Assembly (NCBI RefSeq): GCF_964275005.1
Contig: NC_092704.1
Location: 9,610,371 to 9,674,370, forward strand
From: Diadema setosum
Lineage: Eukaryota; Echinodermata; Echinoidea; Diadematoida; Diadematidae
DNA length: 64,000 nt
Direction of reading: 5' to 3'
Under the pieces are notes generated by a model. It worked only from the letters and a program-made list of their open reading frames with translations, had not been told where the DNA came from and made no database searches. Shown here piece after piece: positions 21,976 through 32,819 of this stretch. Numbering within the stretch: the stretch's first letter is position 1; each line of letters starts with the position of its first letter. Position numbers and translations under genes: made by a program.

Positions 21976-22992
21976 CTAGTGAGATTCCACTGAGAAAACG
22001 TTGTTTTCGGTGCTTGTGAAATCAAGTACTTCTTGACGCCCGATCATCTGTCGGAGCAGACGAATGGCGACCCGACGGTAGGACGGGCTGATGATCCAGT
22101 AGATGATGGCATTCCACCAGCTGTTGCAAATGATCAAGTAGCGGATGATTATAGTGAGTATTGGTGAAATCCGAACTTCAAGCACCAGATGGAATATGGA
22201 CGTGAAGGAGCTGGGTAGCCATGCAATATAAAAAGCCACAGTGACAACGAAGATTGTCTTCAGGCCCTTCAGACCGGAGGGAGGGACCCCGCCCTCAGCC
22301 GCCGCCGCCGTGCTGACCGCTACTTGCCCGCGGGATGCGATCTGTCGTCTGTGGCGCCGCGCTATCAAGAGTAGACGAACGTTGACATAAGTCGTGATGC
22401 ACTCCGCGCTCACCGGTAGAAAGTAATAGACCGCAAAGCTCGGGGCGACGGTGGACGCACAGATGCCCGAGAACGGGTAGCATTCTCCGGAGAGGCGAGT
22501 GTGGAGCAGACACGCTCCAGAATTAACGAATGAGATGACGACAATGGAGAATATCATAATAGCGAAGCGTCGGCGCGGGAAAAGAGCGTGGTAGCGCAGC
22601 GGTCGAGTGACGGCGATGTACCGGTCGACCGATGCGATTGTAAGAACCCACATCGAGGTCCATACAAAGGCTGTACAAGCCCACGTGATGACCAACCTGA
22701 GGCCCTCGGGCAAGTCGAGTACACTGAACGTGACGCCAGAGCTGGCGCAAATGAGGCCCACGAGGAGGTCGGTCACCGCGAGAACGATGAAAGATAGTTT
22801 GGTGTTTTCACTGAACTGGTTTTTCAGTTTGGGCACGATGATAAGGTTTGTGACATTTCCCAAAATGGCCAGAATTGTGCTGATGGAATACACGCAGATC
22901 GATATTACGCTGATTGTCCACTGCACCGAGAGATATTCTGGATTTTCGGCAGTAGCCGACGTAGAACTGACGAATTCGCTTTCATTTCCCAT
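21976..22992 (-). CDS. Rhodopsin-class GPCR, intronless, orphan (paralogue 2)
   Basis: A 338-residue seven-helix receptor. It aligns without gaps to paralogue 1 up to about residue 220; over residues 101-140 the two share 33 of 40. Asp75 in helix 2, DRY at 123-125, loop-2 Cys 171 and 178, AWLP at 257-260 and NAIIY at 294-298 are all kept. Intracellular loop 3 is a few residues longer and Ala-rich. The frame stays open to a further ATG at 23,082, which would add 30 residues. I chose the ATG at 22,992 because it lines up with the start of paralogue 1 and opens MGNES, matching MANES. The ligand is unknown. The pair sits on the same strand 9.3 kb apart, so it is a tandem duplication. Confidence 0.9.
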   Translation of the reverse strand: MGNESEFVSSTSATAENPEYLSVQWTISVISICVYSISTILAILGNVTNLIIVPKLKNQFSENTKLSFIVLAVTDLLVGLICASSGVTFSVLDLPEGLRLVITWACTAFVWTSMWVLTIASVDRYIAVTRPLRYHALFPRRRFAIMIFSIVVISFVNSGACLLHTRLSGECYPFSGICASTVAPSFAVYYFLPVSAECITTYVNVRLLLIARRHRRQIASRGQVAVSTAAAAEGGVPPSGLKGLKTIFVVTVAFYIAWLPSSFTSIFHLVLEVRISPILTIIIRYLIICNSWWNAIIYWIISPSYRRVAIRLLRQMIGRQEVLDFTSTENNVFSVESH

Positions 22993-23082
22993 AGTTGTCT
23001 TTAACCCTGCGTCACACTGTTCAAACTGAAATTGAATGTGGTGACGAACTCTTTTCAGTATTTGACGTTGACTGAATGACAA

Positions 23083-24819
23083 AAAAAAAATCTCATTAAT
23101 TCAATTCAGTTGGAAGTGGATATACTTCCTCTTTAGAAGCAGTTGTTTCTGCTCTTTTTTTTTTCTCTCCGTTCTTAGATCAGTGGTGGGTTGAGAGAGG
23201 GGAGGTGATGTAGTCTGTTGGTGCGTGACATCTAAGGAGGTTGTTGAATTCTGTATTGATTTTGCGCCTCTTCCTGCGACTCTGCAATTGCTTTGATTTG
23301 ATTGTTTGCTATAAGATGTGTTCGTGGAAGCATCGGCCGAATGTTGCTCCTTCCTTTTTTCCCCTCAGCGGCAGCACATTAAATTCTCGCTGTCAATATC
23401 CAGGCATTGCGAAATTCTCTGAGGTGCCTGTCATTCCCAGTGGACGTACAGGCATGTAGAATGTACCACATTGCACCAATAAGTTTATTGTCGCCTGCGA
23501 CCTGCGAACAATAGTGTATTGCACGTTTACAGCAGGAAGAGCTGTGAAATCTGGCTGTAAATTGTTCTGTTCTCTAGATCTCAATCCATCGCCTCTCCCT
23601 TCGTTGAAACTTTATGCCCCATTATCGTGTGGATGTCACTGCGCAGGTGTGTCAGGCAGCCATTATCACCGGCGACGTCAACGACCATGGTTACGGGAAG
23701 GACGAACTCCTCTCCGCTTACCCGAACTCCCTCCTTCCCATTCTAGGGAAAATCATGCACTGCGCTGCGAAGGTGACACTAACGACGGAAAACACCACTG
23801 AGAGAGACTAGGGGCAAGGATTTTTTTTTTTTTTTTTAAGAAACTCGTTGGAACAACTTTCAGTTGTATGTAAGAGCTCATACACAATCATAATAGCTCT
23901 TGTGAATAATTGGTAAGAGGGTGTATTGGGAGAACCACACAAAATAGACAATGGCAAGACGGAAATGAAATGCAAATTGCAGTTATTATGAACACTGTTG
24001 CTATATTCCCCTCACAATCCCTCAGGGAAACGTCGGACAAAGATTTGGCGTTGCCATGGAATTCAAATGTGACGGAAGTGATGCAGAAAAATGAATGCAT
24101 TTGTATAAATAATCAATACAGATGTTGTTTGTTTGTTTTTCAAGGTGGTGTTAAGTCACAGAAGTTAAAAAAAAAAAAATGATTTTTTTCCCCCGCAAAG
24201 TTTGCACGAAAGCTAATGACGTTCGTTAATACGTAAACAGCCAGCAGCTTTCTGTCACAGATTTCAGATACTCTGAAGCTTGGACAAAGGATAACTTTAG
24301 TCCAAAAAAAAAGCACGAGAAGAAAAAAAAGTACAGTACTCCCTACTGTAGTCTCCTGCCCTTACGCAAAAGCTTAAACAAACATGCAAATATATGTAGG
24401 CGACTTAAGCGGTGGATAAACATAAGGCACGGCGAAACTCTGCAACTTCTGCACTTCTGTAGCATTCTAAGAGAGTAACTAATGCAGAAGTTCATATGGT
24501 GAAATATGATTTGTGGTATTTTCCAATGCAGACGATGAAAAAAAATCCTCCAGAGCTAATTAGATTAAAAGAATGTCAATGAGATGGCATAGTTTGAAAT
24601 AATATACTTGATTAGTTATTGAATTCAAATCAGACAGGTTTTTAATGAACGTGGGCACCCTCACCGTTCTCACCGTTCTCTCCGCTCTCTCTGTCTCTCT
24701 TCCTCCTCCTCCTCCTCCTCCTCCTCTTCTTCCTTTTCCTCATGTTTAGTTTGTTCTAGTCTAGTGGACGCTCACCTCGTAAGCTCAGACATGAAAAAAT
24801 GTGGTACAATATTGCCTCC
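23083..24819. other. Upstream region of receptor gene 2, no further gene
   Basis: Open frames up to 95 codons at 23.5-23.8 kb show no domain I know. There is a poly-T run at about 23,821 and a (CCT)n tract at about 24,703-24,726. Confidence 0.45.
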
Positions 24820-24823
24820 TTAA

Positions 24824-25369
24824 AGGACAAGTTCACCTTCATTAACATAAGGATTGAGAGAATGTAGCAATATTAGTAGAACACATCATTGAAAGTTTGA
24901 GGAAAATCGGACAATCCGTTCAAAAGTTATGAATTTTTGAAGTTTTTGTGCAGTCACCGCTGGATGAGAAGACTACTGCAGTGTATGATGTCACATGCGT
25001 ACAACAACATAAGGAAACATAAAGAGAATTTCACAAAATTTCATCTTTTGAAAAAAGTACACATTCCGTTACTAACATATGTTATGGGTAATGCTATTCC
25101 CATTGCCTTTAGAAAGAGGCAAGTCAAGTGCTCTTTTATTATGCGAAAAAAGTGAAAATATGTTGAATTTTCTTTACATTTTCTTTATAGTGTTGTACTC
25201 ATATGACATCACGAGCCTTAGTAGTCCCTCATCCAGCACAAAAGTTTTAAAAATTCATAACTTTTGCATCGATTGTCCAATTTTCCTCAAACTTTCACTG
25301 ATGTGTTCTATTAATATTGCTGCATTCTCTCAATTCTTATTCTTATGTTAATGAAGGTGAACTTGTCCT
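24824..25369. mobile_element. Long-TIR MITE with TTAA target duplication, family B
   Basis: Both ends read AGGACAAGTTCACCTTCATT inward. The terminal inverted repeats extend, with some differences, for about 120 bp on each side. TTAA flanks both ends (24,820-24,823 and 25,370-25,373). TTAA duplication is used by piggyBac- and Kolobok-type transposases. No transposase is encoded. Confidence 0.85.
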
Positions 25370-25634
25370 TTAAAACGGATGGTATACAGTAGTTTCGGTT
25401 GTGATGGGAATTCAGAGTTAAACTTTTTGCGAGATGATTAAAAACCACTTACGAAATATTAAAGAGCATACACTTCTAAAATTACATTTAAAGTGTATTT
25501 AATGACAATCAGTTTTGAAATGCTCACTTGACATATGCCAAAACAAAGTAAAACAAAGTGGTCTTAATAAAAGGTGGGTCCCACCTTTTATTTAGAGCTC
25601 CTTTTTATATCCTAGCCATTTCAAACCACTTTTG

Positions 25635-26170
25635 TTGTCGTTGTAGTTTGGTTTTATTTCTGCATTTTTCATCATTTGTGTACAAAATAACATTGTCAAT
25701 GATATTCTTTTAACATTTCAATGCAAAATAACATCAGTAACAGGATATACAGTGTAAAAAACAATTGCTATAATCAACGATGATTATCGACGTCAAATAA
25801 AAGGAAAGTTCATGAAGAGAAAATGTATCAGACCACATATCGAAATTGTGTCTACAAGCTGAAATGATACTGGCCTCAGGGGCAGATCCAAGAATTGCGT
25901 AAAGGGGGGGGGGGGCGGTATTTCTGGTGCCACTTCCGGGTTTCATCGGCTGACAAGGGAAAAAAAGGCTTTTTCTGGTGCCACTAAAATCAAATAGAAA
26001 AATTAAAGAGGGCGCCCGGTGCGCCCCCCTCCTCTTCCCCCGGATCCGCCACTGGGCATGAGAAAGTGTGAAAAGCGGGAAACTATAGGGGAGTGGGAAT
26101 ATTGCGCCTGGAATAATTGTGCAAGGTCCATCGTGCTGTGTGCAGAAGTACATGGACCTCACTATAATAC
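25635..26170. mobile_element. Insertion splitting the family A element: LINE tail plus hAT-like MITE
   Basis: The left part, read on the minus strand, ends AAAAATGCAGAAATAAAACC and looks like a LINE 3' end. The right part holds the hAT-like element at 25,877-26,054. I did not find a target duplication for the whole insertion. Confidence 0.5.
25877..26054. mobile_element. Short hAT-like MITE
   Basis: The left end is CAGGGGCAGATCCAAG. The right end, reverse-complemented, is CAGTGGCGGATCCGGGGG. This CAGTGGCGGATCC terminus is hAT-like. Flanking 8-bp duplications are not evident. A G-run and a repeated TTTCTGGTGCCACT lie inside. Confidence 0.5.
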
Positions 26171-26311
26171 TTCTACATCAAACAAACTTTGAATTCCTCT
26201 TGAATTGTATATGCTCGTTCATATTTCTAAAGAAATTTCTCATTGTCTCACAAAAAAAGAAAAAAGTTGGGGACCTGAAGCCCCATCTCAAACAAAACTA
26301 TACTCGTCATC

Positions 26312-27103
26312 AGTAGTGATATCAAGTACATCCAGAACAAGTCAATATTGACACTTAAAGGGAGAATTTCTGACCAGTTAAACGTTATAGTCTTGAAAGA
26401 AAGAGTAAAGAATTACACAAGTACAAGAGTGGACATTTTATTAAAATTGAAGAAAATTATTGAAGTTATGTAAAATGTTTAAGTTTCGTTGTAATTTTTC
26501 ACAAAACGACTCTTGATCAGTTAATATGGAGAATCATGCAAACAGTGAGTTGATGATAATAAATTATGTATCATCGCATCACAACTTGCCTTTAAAGTCT
26601 TTTTATACAAGAAATCGTGAAATTTCCTATTGACCTGCTCAAACTCAATTATGGCCCAGTCTCAAATCCTATATCATCTGGAATTATTGATCATTATATG
26701 TTTAACCACGAATAACATTTTTACAGTTTAACACTTTTATAGGCGAAAAATCAAATTTTCGTATTTTTTTTCTAACGATGAAAAGACATTATCATAAGGT
26801 GATGACATATAATAATATCATCAGCTCACTAATTTCCATATTCATATCGATTGTTCAAGATTGGGCTTTTTATAAAATTTACTAAACAAATAAAATATTA
26901 TAACTCTACTGCGTTTTGTCGTATTTTGATCAAATTTTTACTGTTATGCTTGTAAAATTTAATACCCTTTCTGTTGAGACTTATTTCTGCAGATTCGAAA
27001 TTCACCCTTTACGCGCCGAGACCCACGAACTTTTCTTTCTCCCGTGTTTGGGGGAAAAAAAATGCTCCACGGGTGCCACTTTTTTTTTTCAAACTTCGTC
27101 TCA
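26312..27103. other. Intergenic stretch, nothing recognised
   Basis: AT-rich DNA without a supported gene or a clear element boundary. Confidence 0.5.
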
Positions 27104-27107
27104 TTAA

Positions 27108-27853
27108 CCCTATAACTAGGCCGGGCTAGTTAGGTAAATGGTAGAGCCGGCCGTCGACCGCGCGATCGCGACGAAAATTGGCACACACATTGCCTATGAC
27201 GTAATCTAAAGTACCATGAAGTTAATTTTTCAAAAAAAAAATCATTTATGCTACATTATGCTAATTTATGCATAATGATGCATGAAATCAGACAATTTGG
27301 TATAAATCACTAAATAAAGCTGAAAACAGGCGCATTTTTGTGTAAATATTCTTTTTAGTGTCCTTAGCAAATGTAAGAGAAAAATTGTGCCATCAGAAAA
27401 AATTTCTTAAGCATTTTATTGTTTTTTGAATTTCTTATGTATTTCTTTGTTTTTTCGACTTTACGTTTTCCATTGTTTTTTCGATGAAATTTGTCCGTGA
27501 CATTGTTCCGAACAAGAAAATATGTTATTAATTGATTTTAATCTATAAAACCCCAAAATAATCATATTTTTATGAAATTTGCCTGTGTGCACAGTTTGCA
27601 TTGAAATTGTACACGAATTCACGTTTTTGAGCAATTTTTGGTCTGACATGCACGTACTATTTATGCACAACTTCGGAACCGCGCGCCCGGGCATCGCAAA
27701 TTTGGTGTCAAAAGATGCGGGAGACTCGAAAGAAAAAAGTCATGAAATGTCGCGGCGATAGCTTTTCGCGATAGTGATACATCGAACGTAAAGAGAGAGG
27801 GGAGGGGGGGGGGAGGGGGCCTCGGACCCCCCCCCCCCCCGGCCTAGTTAGGG
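27108..27853. mobile_element. piggyBac-like MITE with CCCTA ends, family C, copy 1
   Basis: The ends are CCCTATAACTAGGCCGGGC and, inverted, CCCTAACTAGGCCGGGGG. Both are flanked by TTAA (27,104-27,107 and 27,854-27,857). TTAA-CCC is the piggyBac signature. A G-run and a C-run lie near the right end. The copy at 49,006 is in the opposite orientation, judged by the shared interior GAAAGAAAAAAGTCATGAAA. Confidence 0.8.
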
Positions 27854-27857
27854 TTAA

Positions 27858-28648
27858 GTCATCTATTCTCGTCAAATTTCTCAGTTACCTGAGGGAAACG
27901 ATTCGTCTATGGGAATTAACTTTCAGTGGCCCATTGTATGGTCCCCAAATCTCCAAAAAATAGGTTTAGTGTATAGGCCTATAATGTCACTTGATTCGCT
28001 TCGCTTCGATTCGATTCAATTCGATTTGATTTGATATAATGATTTGATTTGATTATTTCTCAAGCTATAGGCTACATGCACACGTAAACGATGAATGATA
28101 ATGATGTACGAAGGAAGCAAAGTATGCAAGTATCAAGACCCATGTATTAGTAACCATTCAACAGGAACGGAGTAACATTTCAATGATTTTTATCTTGTGT
28201 TATCATTTTTACACAGAGGAGACCATTGCGCAGGCGTAGGACCTATTATAGACCCTGAGCCGATGAATAATGTAGGCCTACAGTGGGGATCACTAACTTA
28301 TAAGACAAGACGGCTTTGTGATACATTGTCCAACTTGGCTTCTTGAATGTTAAGTCTTGAACAGGTAGCGGGGACCTGTAGGAATAGTCTTCATTGAATG
28401 TATGGTTCACAGTCAAATAATTGCTGCTAAATATGGGTATGGGCCTACTCACTCAGTTCAGGTCAGTTTTTTTTTTTTTTTTTTATTGTTCATCCAATAA
28501 AGAGTGAAACGCACCCTGCTGATGCATAAGCCTTTTATGCGGTTCTCATCGAGCTCTATTCAATTCTTGCATTTCAGTTGTCTTTTAAATTCTGTCTTAG
28601 AATCCTGTGCATTCCCCAATTGAAATAGGCCTACCACCCCCCCCCCCC

Positions 28649-28650
<2 letters not shown>
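27858..28650. other. Intergenic stretch, nothing recognised
   Basis: Contains a TCGATTCGATTCAATTCGAT-type patch near 28,000 and a poly-T run near 28,468. No gene was recognised. Confidence 0.5.
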
Positions 28651-28707
<57 letters not shown>

Positions 28708-28727
28708 ACACACACACACACACACAG
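28651..28727. repeat. (CA)n microsatellite
   Basis: About 38 CA units with one CATA interruption, preceded by a C-run. Confidence 0.9.
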
Positions 28728-28908
28728 ACACGCACTAGCGATGAAACAGATCGGAAACAAACTACCAAACCTACAAAAAAGAAAAATAATGCATTAATAA
28801 ACCAGCAATGAATGATGTTTGTATGTTCTAAACCCACTATAGACCCTATATATACCTGAACCTAAATTTTCATACTTTTGGTGGAATCGAACACGCTAAT
28901 TCTGTTTA

Positions 28909-28949
28909 TTTATTTATTCATTATTTACTATCTATTTATCTATTTATTC

Positions 28950-28981
<32 letters not shown>

Positions 28982-30290
28982 TTCATTCATTCATTCATTC
29001 ATTCATTCGTTTTATTTCATTCTTCAGATAATTGTATAATAACAAACATTCATATTAATTATATACAATATTGCTGTACAGGTACAAAATGTTAAAAAAT
29101 ATTCAGCAAACAAATACAGTAGAACAAACAGAGTGCTTTATAATAATAATAATTAAAAAAAGATTTATACAGGGAATGGGAAGTTACTCTAGCTTTAAGA
29201 GTTATCTACTTCTGGTATCATTATGTACAGCCATATTCAAAGAAAACATTTCCATCAGGTACTCCGGTGATGTGTTTGCAAAATAACGATGCATAATCAT
29301 ACAAATACTTAAAATTTATTAATATCATAAATATTCAAAGTGTTCAAACTATAAAATAAAGGCATAGATGAAGCATAAAATTCGGCATTTGAACAGATAC
29401 GCAGAGCTCTTTTTTGAAGACGATGCAGTTTCGAGAGTTTGAACGTGTATGCAGTGGCCCACACAGTGTTGCAATACATAATATGGAAAAATAAATGTAT
29501 TGTACATCATAAACAAAATACCAAGGGGGACAAAATGCTTTATGTGTTGAAGTATACCAATAATTCTAGGTACTTTCGAACTGATTATCCCATCAGGCAA
29601 AATGTGGATCTAATATCACTCTCAGGTATACGTTACTACTGAGCAATGTTCATTTTCAGTGTCATTTATGTACAATTATATATTATCATAACTTTCACTT
29701 AAAATTTGCGAATAATGAAATACAAAATATTTTGTTTTAAAAACTTAGGGCCTAATGATAATTTATTACAAAGAAGCCAAGTATATATGAACTAAATTCA
29801 AATTTTCATTTATGGACTAATCAATCAAAACTGAAAAATCAGAATGGGATGTTACAAAAGTAGTCTCTTCGGCAAATAATAAAAACTGGAAGAAAAAAAA
29901 ACCGTGCACATTTTACAATGTCATGTACAGGCGTACAAATAAAATTTAAAAAAGGGGTCCTAATAATGGACCCATGGGAAACACCGCATAATAATGAATT
30001 GCTTTTAGAACAGTATAAGTATTGTACAAAGTGTATTGTTTTCGACCAGTTAAATAACTATGGAACCACTGATATGTACCACGAACCCCATAATATTATA
30101 GTTTTGACAGTAAAAGGAATACTGAGTGGGAAAGGTATCGAAGGCCTTCGATAAATCCATAAATATTACAATTGCATGTTTATTTTTATTTATAAGATTT
30201 AATATCCTAGCTATCATATAAATCCATCATAGCAAACTCAGTGGAATAATGAGGACGGAATTAAACCATACTAATTTGAACGAAGAATGT
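28909..30290 (-). mobile_element. LINE reverse transcriptase fragment with tetranucleotide tail
   Basis: The minus-strand translation shows IFMDLSKAFDTF at 30,131-30,163, the RT motif of CR1/L2/Jockey-group LINEs. Further on come a GVSHGSI-like block and FAEETTF in place of the FADDT catalytic box (about 29,870-29,990). YNTFIFPYYVLQHCVGH then lies near 29,440-29,500. The 3' end (left) passes into (GAAT)n and (AAAT)n repeats at about 28,909-29,010, which suits a LINE tail. Several stops and frameshifts break it. Confidence 0.7.
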
Positions 30291-31103
30291 CATTCTGATT
30301 AAGAAAATCATATTACTATATTCTCTCCAATATTTTTTTTTTTTGGCAAAAACTGGTAACACTGACAATATACCCGGTAGGTCTGTAGTAATCAGTGGCG
30401 TATCGGGGGGGGGGCAAGGGGGGCTCGTGCCCCGCGCGCCACTCCTTTGGGGCGCAAAAAACGAAAAAAAAAAAACGAAGAAGAAGAAAAAAAAAGAAAA
30501 AAAAAACCGAAAAAAAAAACGAAGAAGAAGAAGAAGAAGAAGAAGAAGAGAGAGAAAAAAAAAAAAAAACTCGCCCGGAAAAGGGGAGGGGGGAGGGAGG
30601 ATGGTAGGGGGCAGAAAACCAAATCAAACAAGATAAAAACAAAACATGATGATGACGCGGACAAAATGACAATGTTTATTGTGTTCACACAAGAATTCCA
30701 TGTTCTGTAAGCTGAAATACAAACATTTTCGGCTCGCTCGCTGCGCTCGCTCGCCAAAATTTATATAAAACTAGAAATGTCGCTATGGCGACTGATGCCT
30801 CCGCCATAATGCACGATTCTCCCAATAGGCGTATAGTACAATGTCTTCACAAGGTGTGATCCATGACAGTTTCACATAACTGGCAAAATATTGAAATGAC
30901 AGGTTTGTCAGAAATGTCTTGAACTGGATTTGCTATAATTTTCTAAGAGTGCAGGTACACATATTTGGGGAATTTGGGGGAAGTTTATGCATTGAGTAAT
31001 TTCCAAGGTATGAAGAAAGAGTGTGATGACGGTATGAAATAGATTTTTTTTTTTTTTTTTTGGGGGGGGGGGCATTGAAACCTGGCCTTTGACCCTTAAC
31101 CTT

Positions 31104-31840
31104 TGACCTTTGACCTTCTGGCTGGAAATTTCCCGGAGAATCTCCATTAGGTAATGCAAAGATGTATTAAGTTTTGAAACTAATAATGCAAGCATTGCAT
31201 ATACTAGTATATGAGGGAAATAGTAAAATTTTGAGGAGTTGACCTTAACCTTTGACCCCTGACTATTGACCCATGACCCCTAAATTCCCTAGATAATCCC
31301 TGCCAGACAGTACATGCATATGTACCAAGTTCCACAAAGAAACATTGAACCATTTGCGAGAAAAGTGATATTGCAACATTTTCACCTAACCTTTGACCTT
31401 TTGACCTTTGACCTTATGACATGAAACTCTCTCTGGAGAATCTTTATGCAGTAGTACATGTCCACACCAGGTTTCAAGAAAATACCTTCGGGCATTGCAT
31501 AGATATGGGGGAAATTGCAACATTTGTAGCATTTGACCTTGACCTTTTGACCTTTGACTTCTTGCCAATGTCACTAAAATCTACTCAACTAACTTATTGT
31601 CCCATCATACATCATCCTTGGACCAAGTTTGGTGAAAGCTGCTTCATCCAGTTTTGAGTTATCTTTGACCTTGATCTTTGACCTTTGACTTCTGTCCGAT
31701 TTCACTGAAAAACTAATCAAGTAATTGTCCCATCATACATCATCCTCCAACAAAGTTTGGTGAAATTTGCTCCATCCAGTCTTGAGTTATCGCGTAAACG
31801 GATACAATTTCATGATTTGACCTTGACCTTTGGCCTTTGA
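31104..31840. promoter_or_regulatory. Array of nuclear-receptor half-sites in core repeats
   Basis: TGACCT-T-TGACCT (perfect DR1 of AGGTCA) occurs at 31,104-31,116 and 31,402-31,414. The second has an extra half-site at 31,394-31,399. Other groups lie near 31,534-31,559, 31,665-31,690 and 31,816-31,840 with small changes. DR1 is the binding layout for HNF4, RXR and COUP-TF proteins. Binding here is only a possibility; the sites are part of the transposon repeat. Confidence 0.4.
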
Positions 31841-31956
31841 CCTCTAGCCGATTTCACCCAAAATCTAATCAAATAATTGCCCCATCATGCTTCATACTTG
31901 GACCAAGTTTGGTAAAATTCCAGTAAATATTACTCAAATTATCGCGTAGACGAAAG

Positions 31957-32022
31957 CGGACGGACGTACGTACGGACGGACGGACGGACGGACGGACGGA
32001 AGGACGGACGGAAGGACGGACA
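31957..32022. repeat. (ACGG)n microsatellite of the pearl-like element
   Basis: GGACGGACGGACGG units with a few A insertions and ACGTACGT near the start. Confidence 0.85.
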
Positions 32023-32819
32023 ACCCGAAAACATAATGCCTCCGGCACCACTTCGTGGCGGAGGCATAAAAAGAAAGTAAGAACAAAACGTGATGATGAC
32101 GGGGACAAAATGACAATGTCTATTGTGTTCACACATGTCATTTTATATTTAGCAGGAAAATGTTACACGGAGCAGCGGACTCCAATTTCATTCGTTCTGA
32201 AGCGATCGCCGATTGGATCAAAAGAGGACGCCAACGGTTTCGAGCATACGGCGGAGGGGAGGGGGGGGGGGGGGCAAAAAATCAAGAAAGATAAGATAAC
32301 AAAACGTAATGATGACGCGGAAATATACAAATTTCGGCTCACTCGCTCGTACTAATTTAGAATATTTTTTCAAGTACTCAGTTTGTTGGTATAAATCGTT
32401 ATCTATAAGGTCGTCATTATATCTTGATTAGAATGTAAGATTTGATAAGCAAAAAATGACAAGAATTCCATGTTTTGTAATTAAGCTGAAATACAAAAAA
32501 TTTTCGGCTCGCTCGCTATATACGCTCGCTCGCCAAAATTTATCAAAATTCATTACATTTAAATCACCCTCAAAAGACCCCTTTTAAGTGCTTGAAAAAG
32601 CATATCATGTGGACTTTGTTTTCAAAAGTCCCTACCGGGATGGGGTTACTATATGGGGTTGAACACTTTTTCAGAAAGTAGGGGCGCAATTTTCGCGCTT
32701 GCCCCGGGCGCCGCGCTTTCACGTACGTCACTGCTGTAGTTATTACAATTTCAAGCACATACAAATGGCTAGCTACTCGGTATCTAAAACATTTTTTTTC
32801 CCAAGCACATTTTGAAAAA

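Larger units (their letters stand above)
25374..26311. mobile_element. Palindromic TTAA MITE, family A, copy 3, split by an insertion
   Basis: The left half starts ACGGATGGTATACAGTAG straight after the TTAA that ends the family B element. It includes the centre AATAAAAGGTGGGTCCCACC-TTTTATT. The arm breaks off near 25,634 and resumes near 26,171 with CATCAAACAAACTTTGAATT, ending around CAAAACTATACTCGTCATC. The copy was split by about 536 bp of other repeats. Confidence 0.7.
30770..32070 (+). mobile_element. Pearl/Helentron-like non-autonomous element
   Basis: The left end carries GATGCCTCCGCCATAATGC. About six diverged tandem core repeats of roughly 125-155 bp follow (31.09-31.9 kb), each with TGACCTTTGACC and most with CCAAGTTTGGTGAAA and TTTTGAGTTATC words. 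Next comes an (ACGG)n tract (about 31,957-32,022). The right end is AACATAATGCCTCCGGC, closing as a hairpin of GCCTCCG/CGGAGGC. This order is that of the pearl elements of bivalves and of Helentron-associated elements. It is nested in the hAT-like element. Confidence 0.6.
30393..32733. mobile_element. hAT-like element, non-coding, hosting another element
   Basis: The left end is CAGTGGCGTATCGGGG. The right end, inverted, is CAGTGACGTACGTGAAAGCG. A 10-bp direct repeat, CTGTAGTAAT / CTGTAGTTAT (9 of 10), abuts both ends (30,383-30,392 and 32,734-32,743). The interior has A/G-rich simple sequence and repeated blocks with ACAAAACATGATGATGACGC and CGGCTCGCTCGCT at about 30.64-30.76, 32.08-32.14, 32.29-32.35 and 32.46-32.55 kb. 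No transposase frame is present. The hAT label rests on the terminus; a 10-bp duplication would be unusual for hAT. Confidence 0.55.

Noticed and set aside
23514-23811. Two plus-strand frames of 65-95 codons
   Set aside because: No recognisable domain and no neighbouring exons.
30343-30757. Lys/Arg-rich and Phe-rich frames
   Set aside because: They arise from A/G-rich simple sequence in the hAT-like element.
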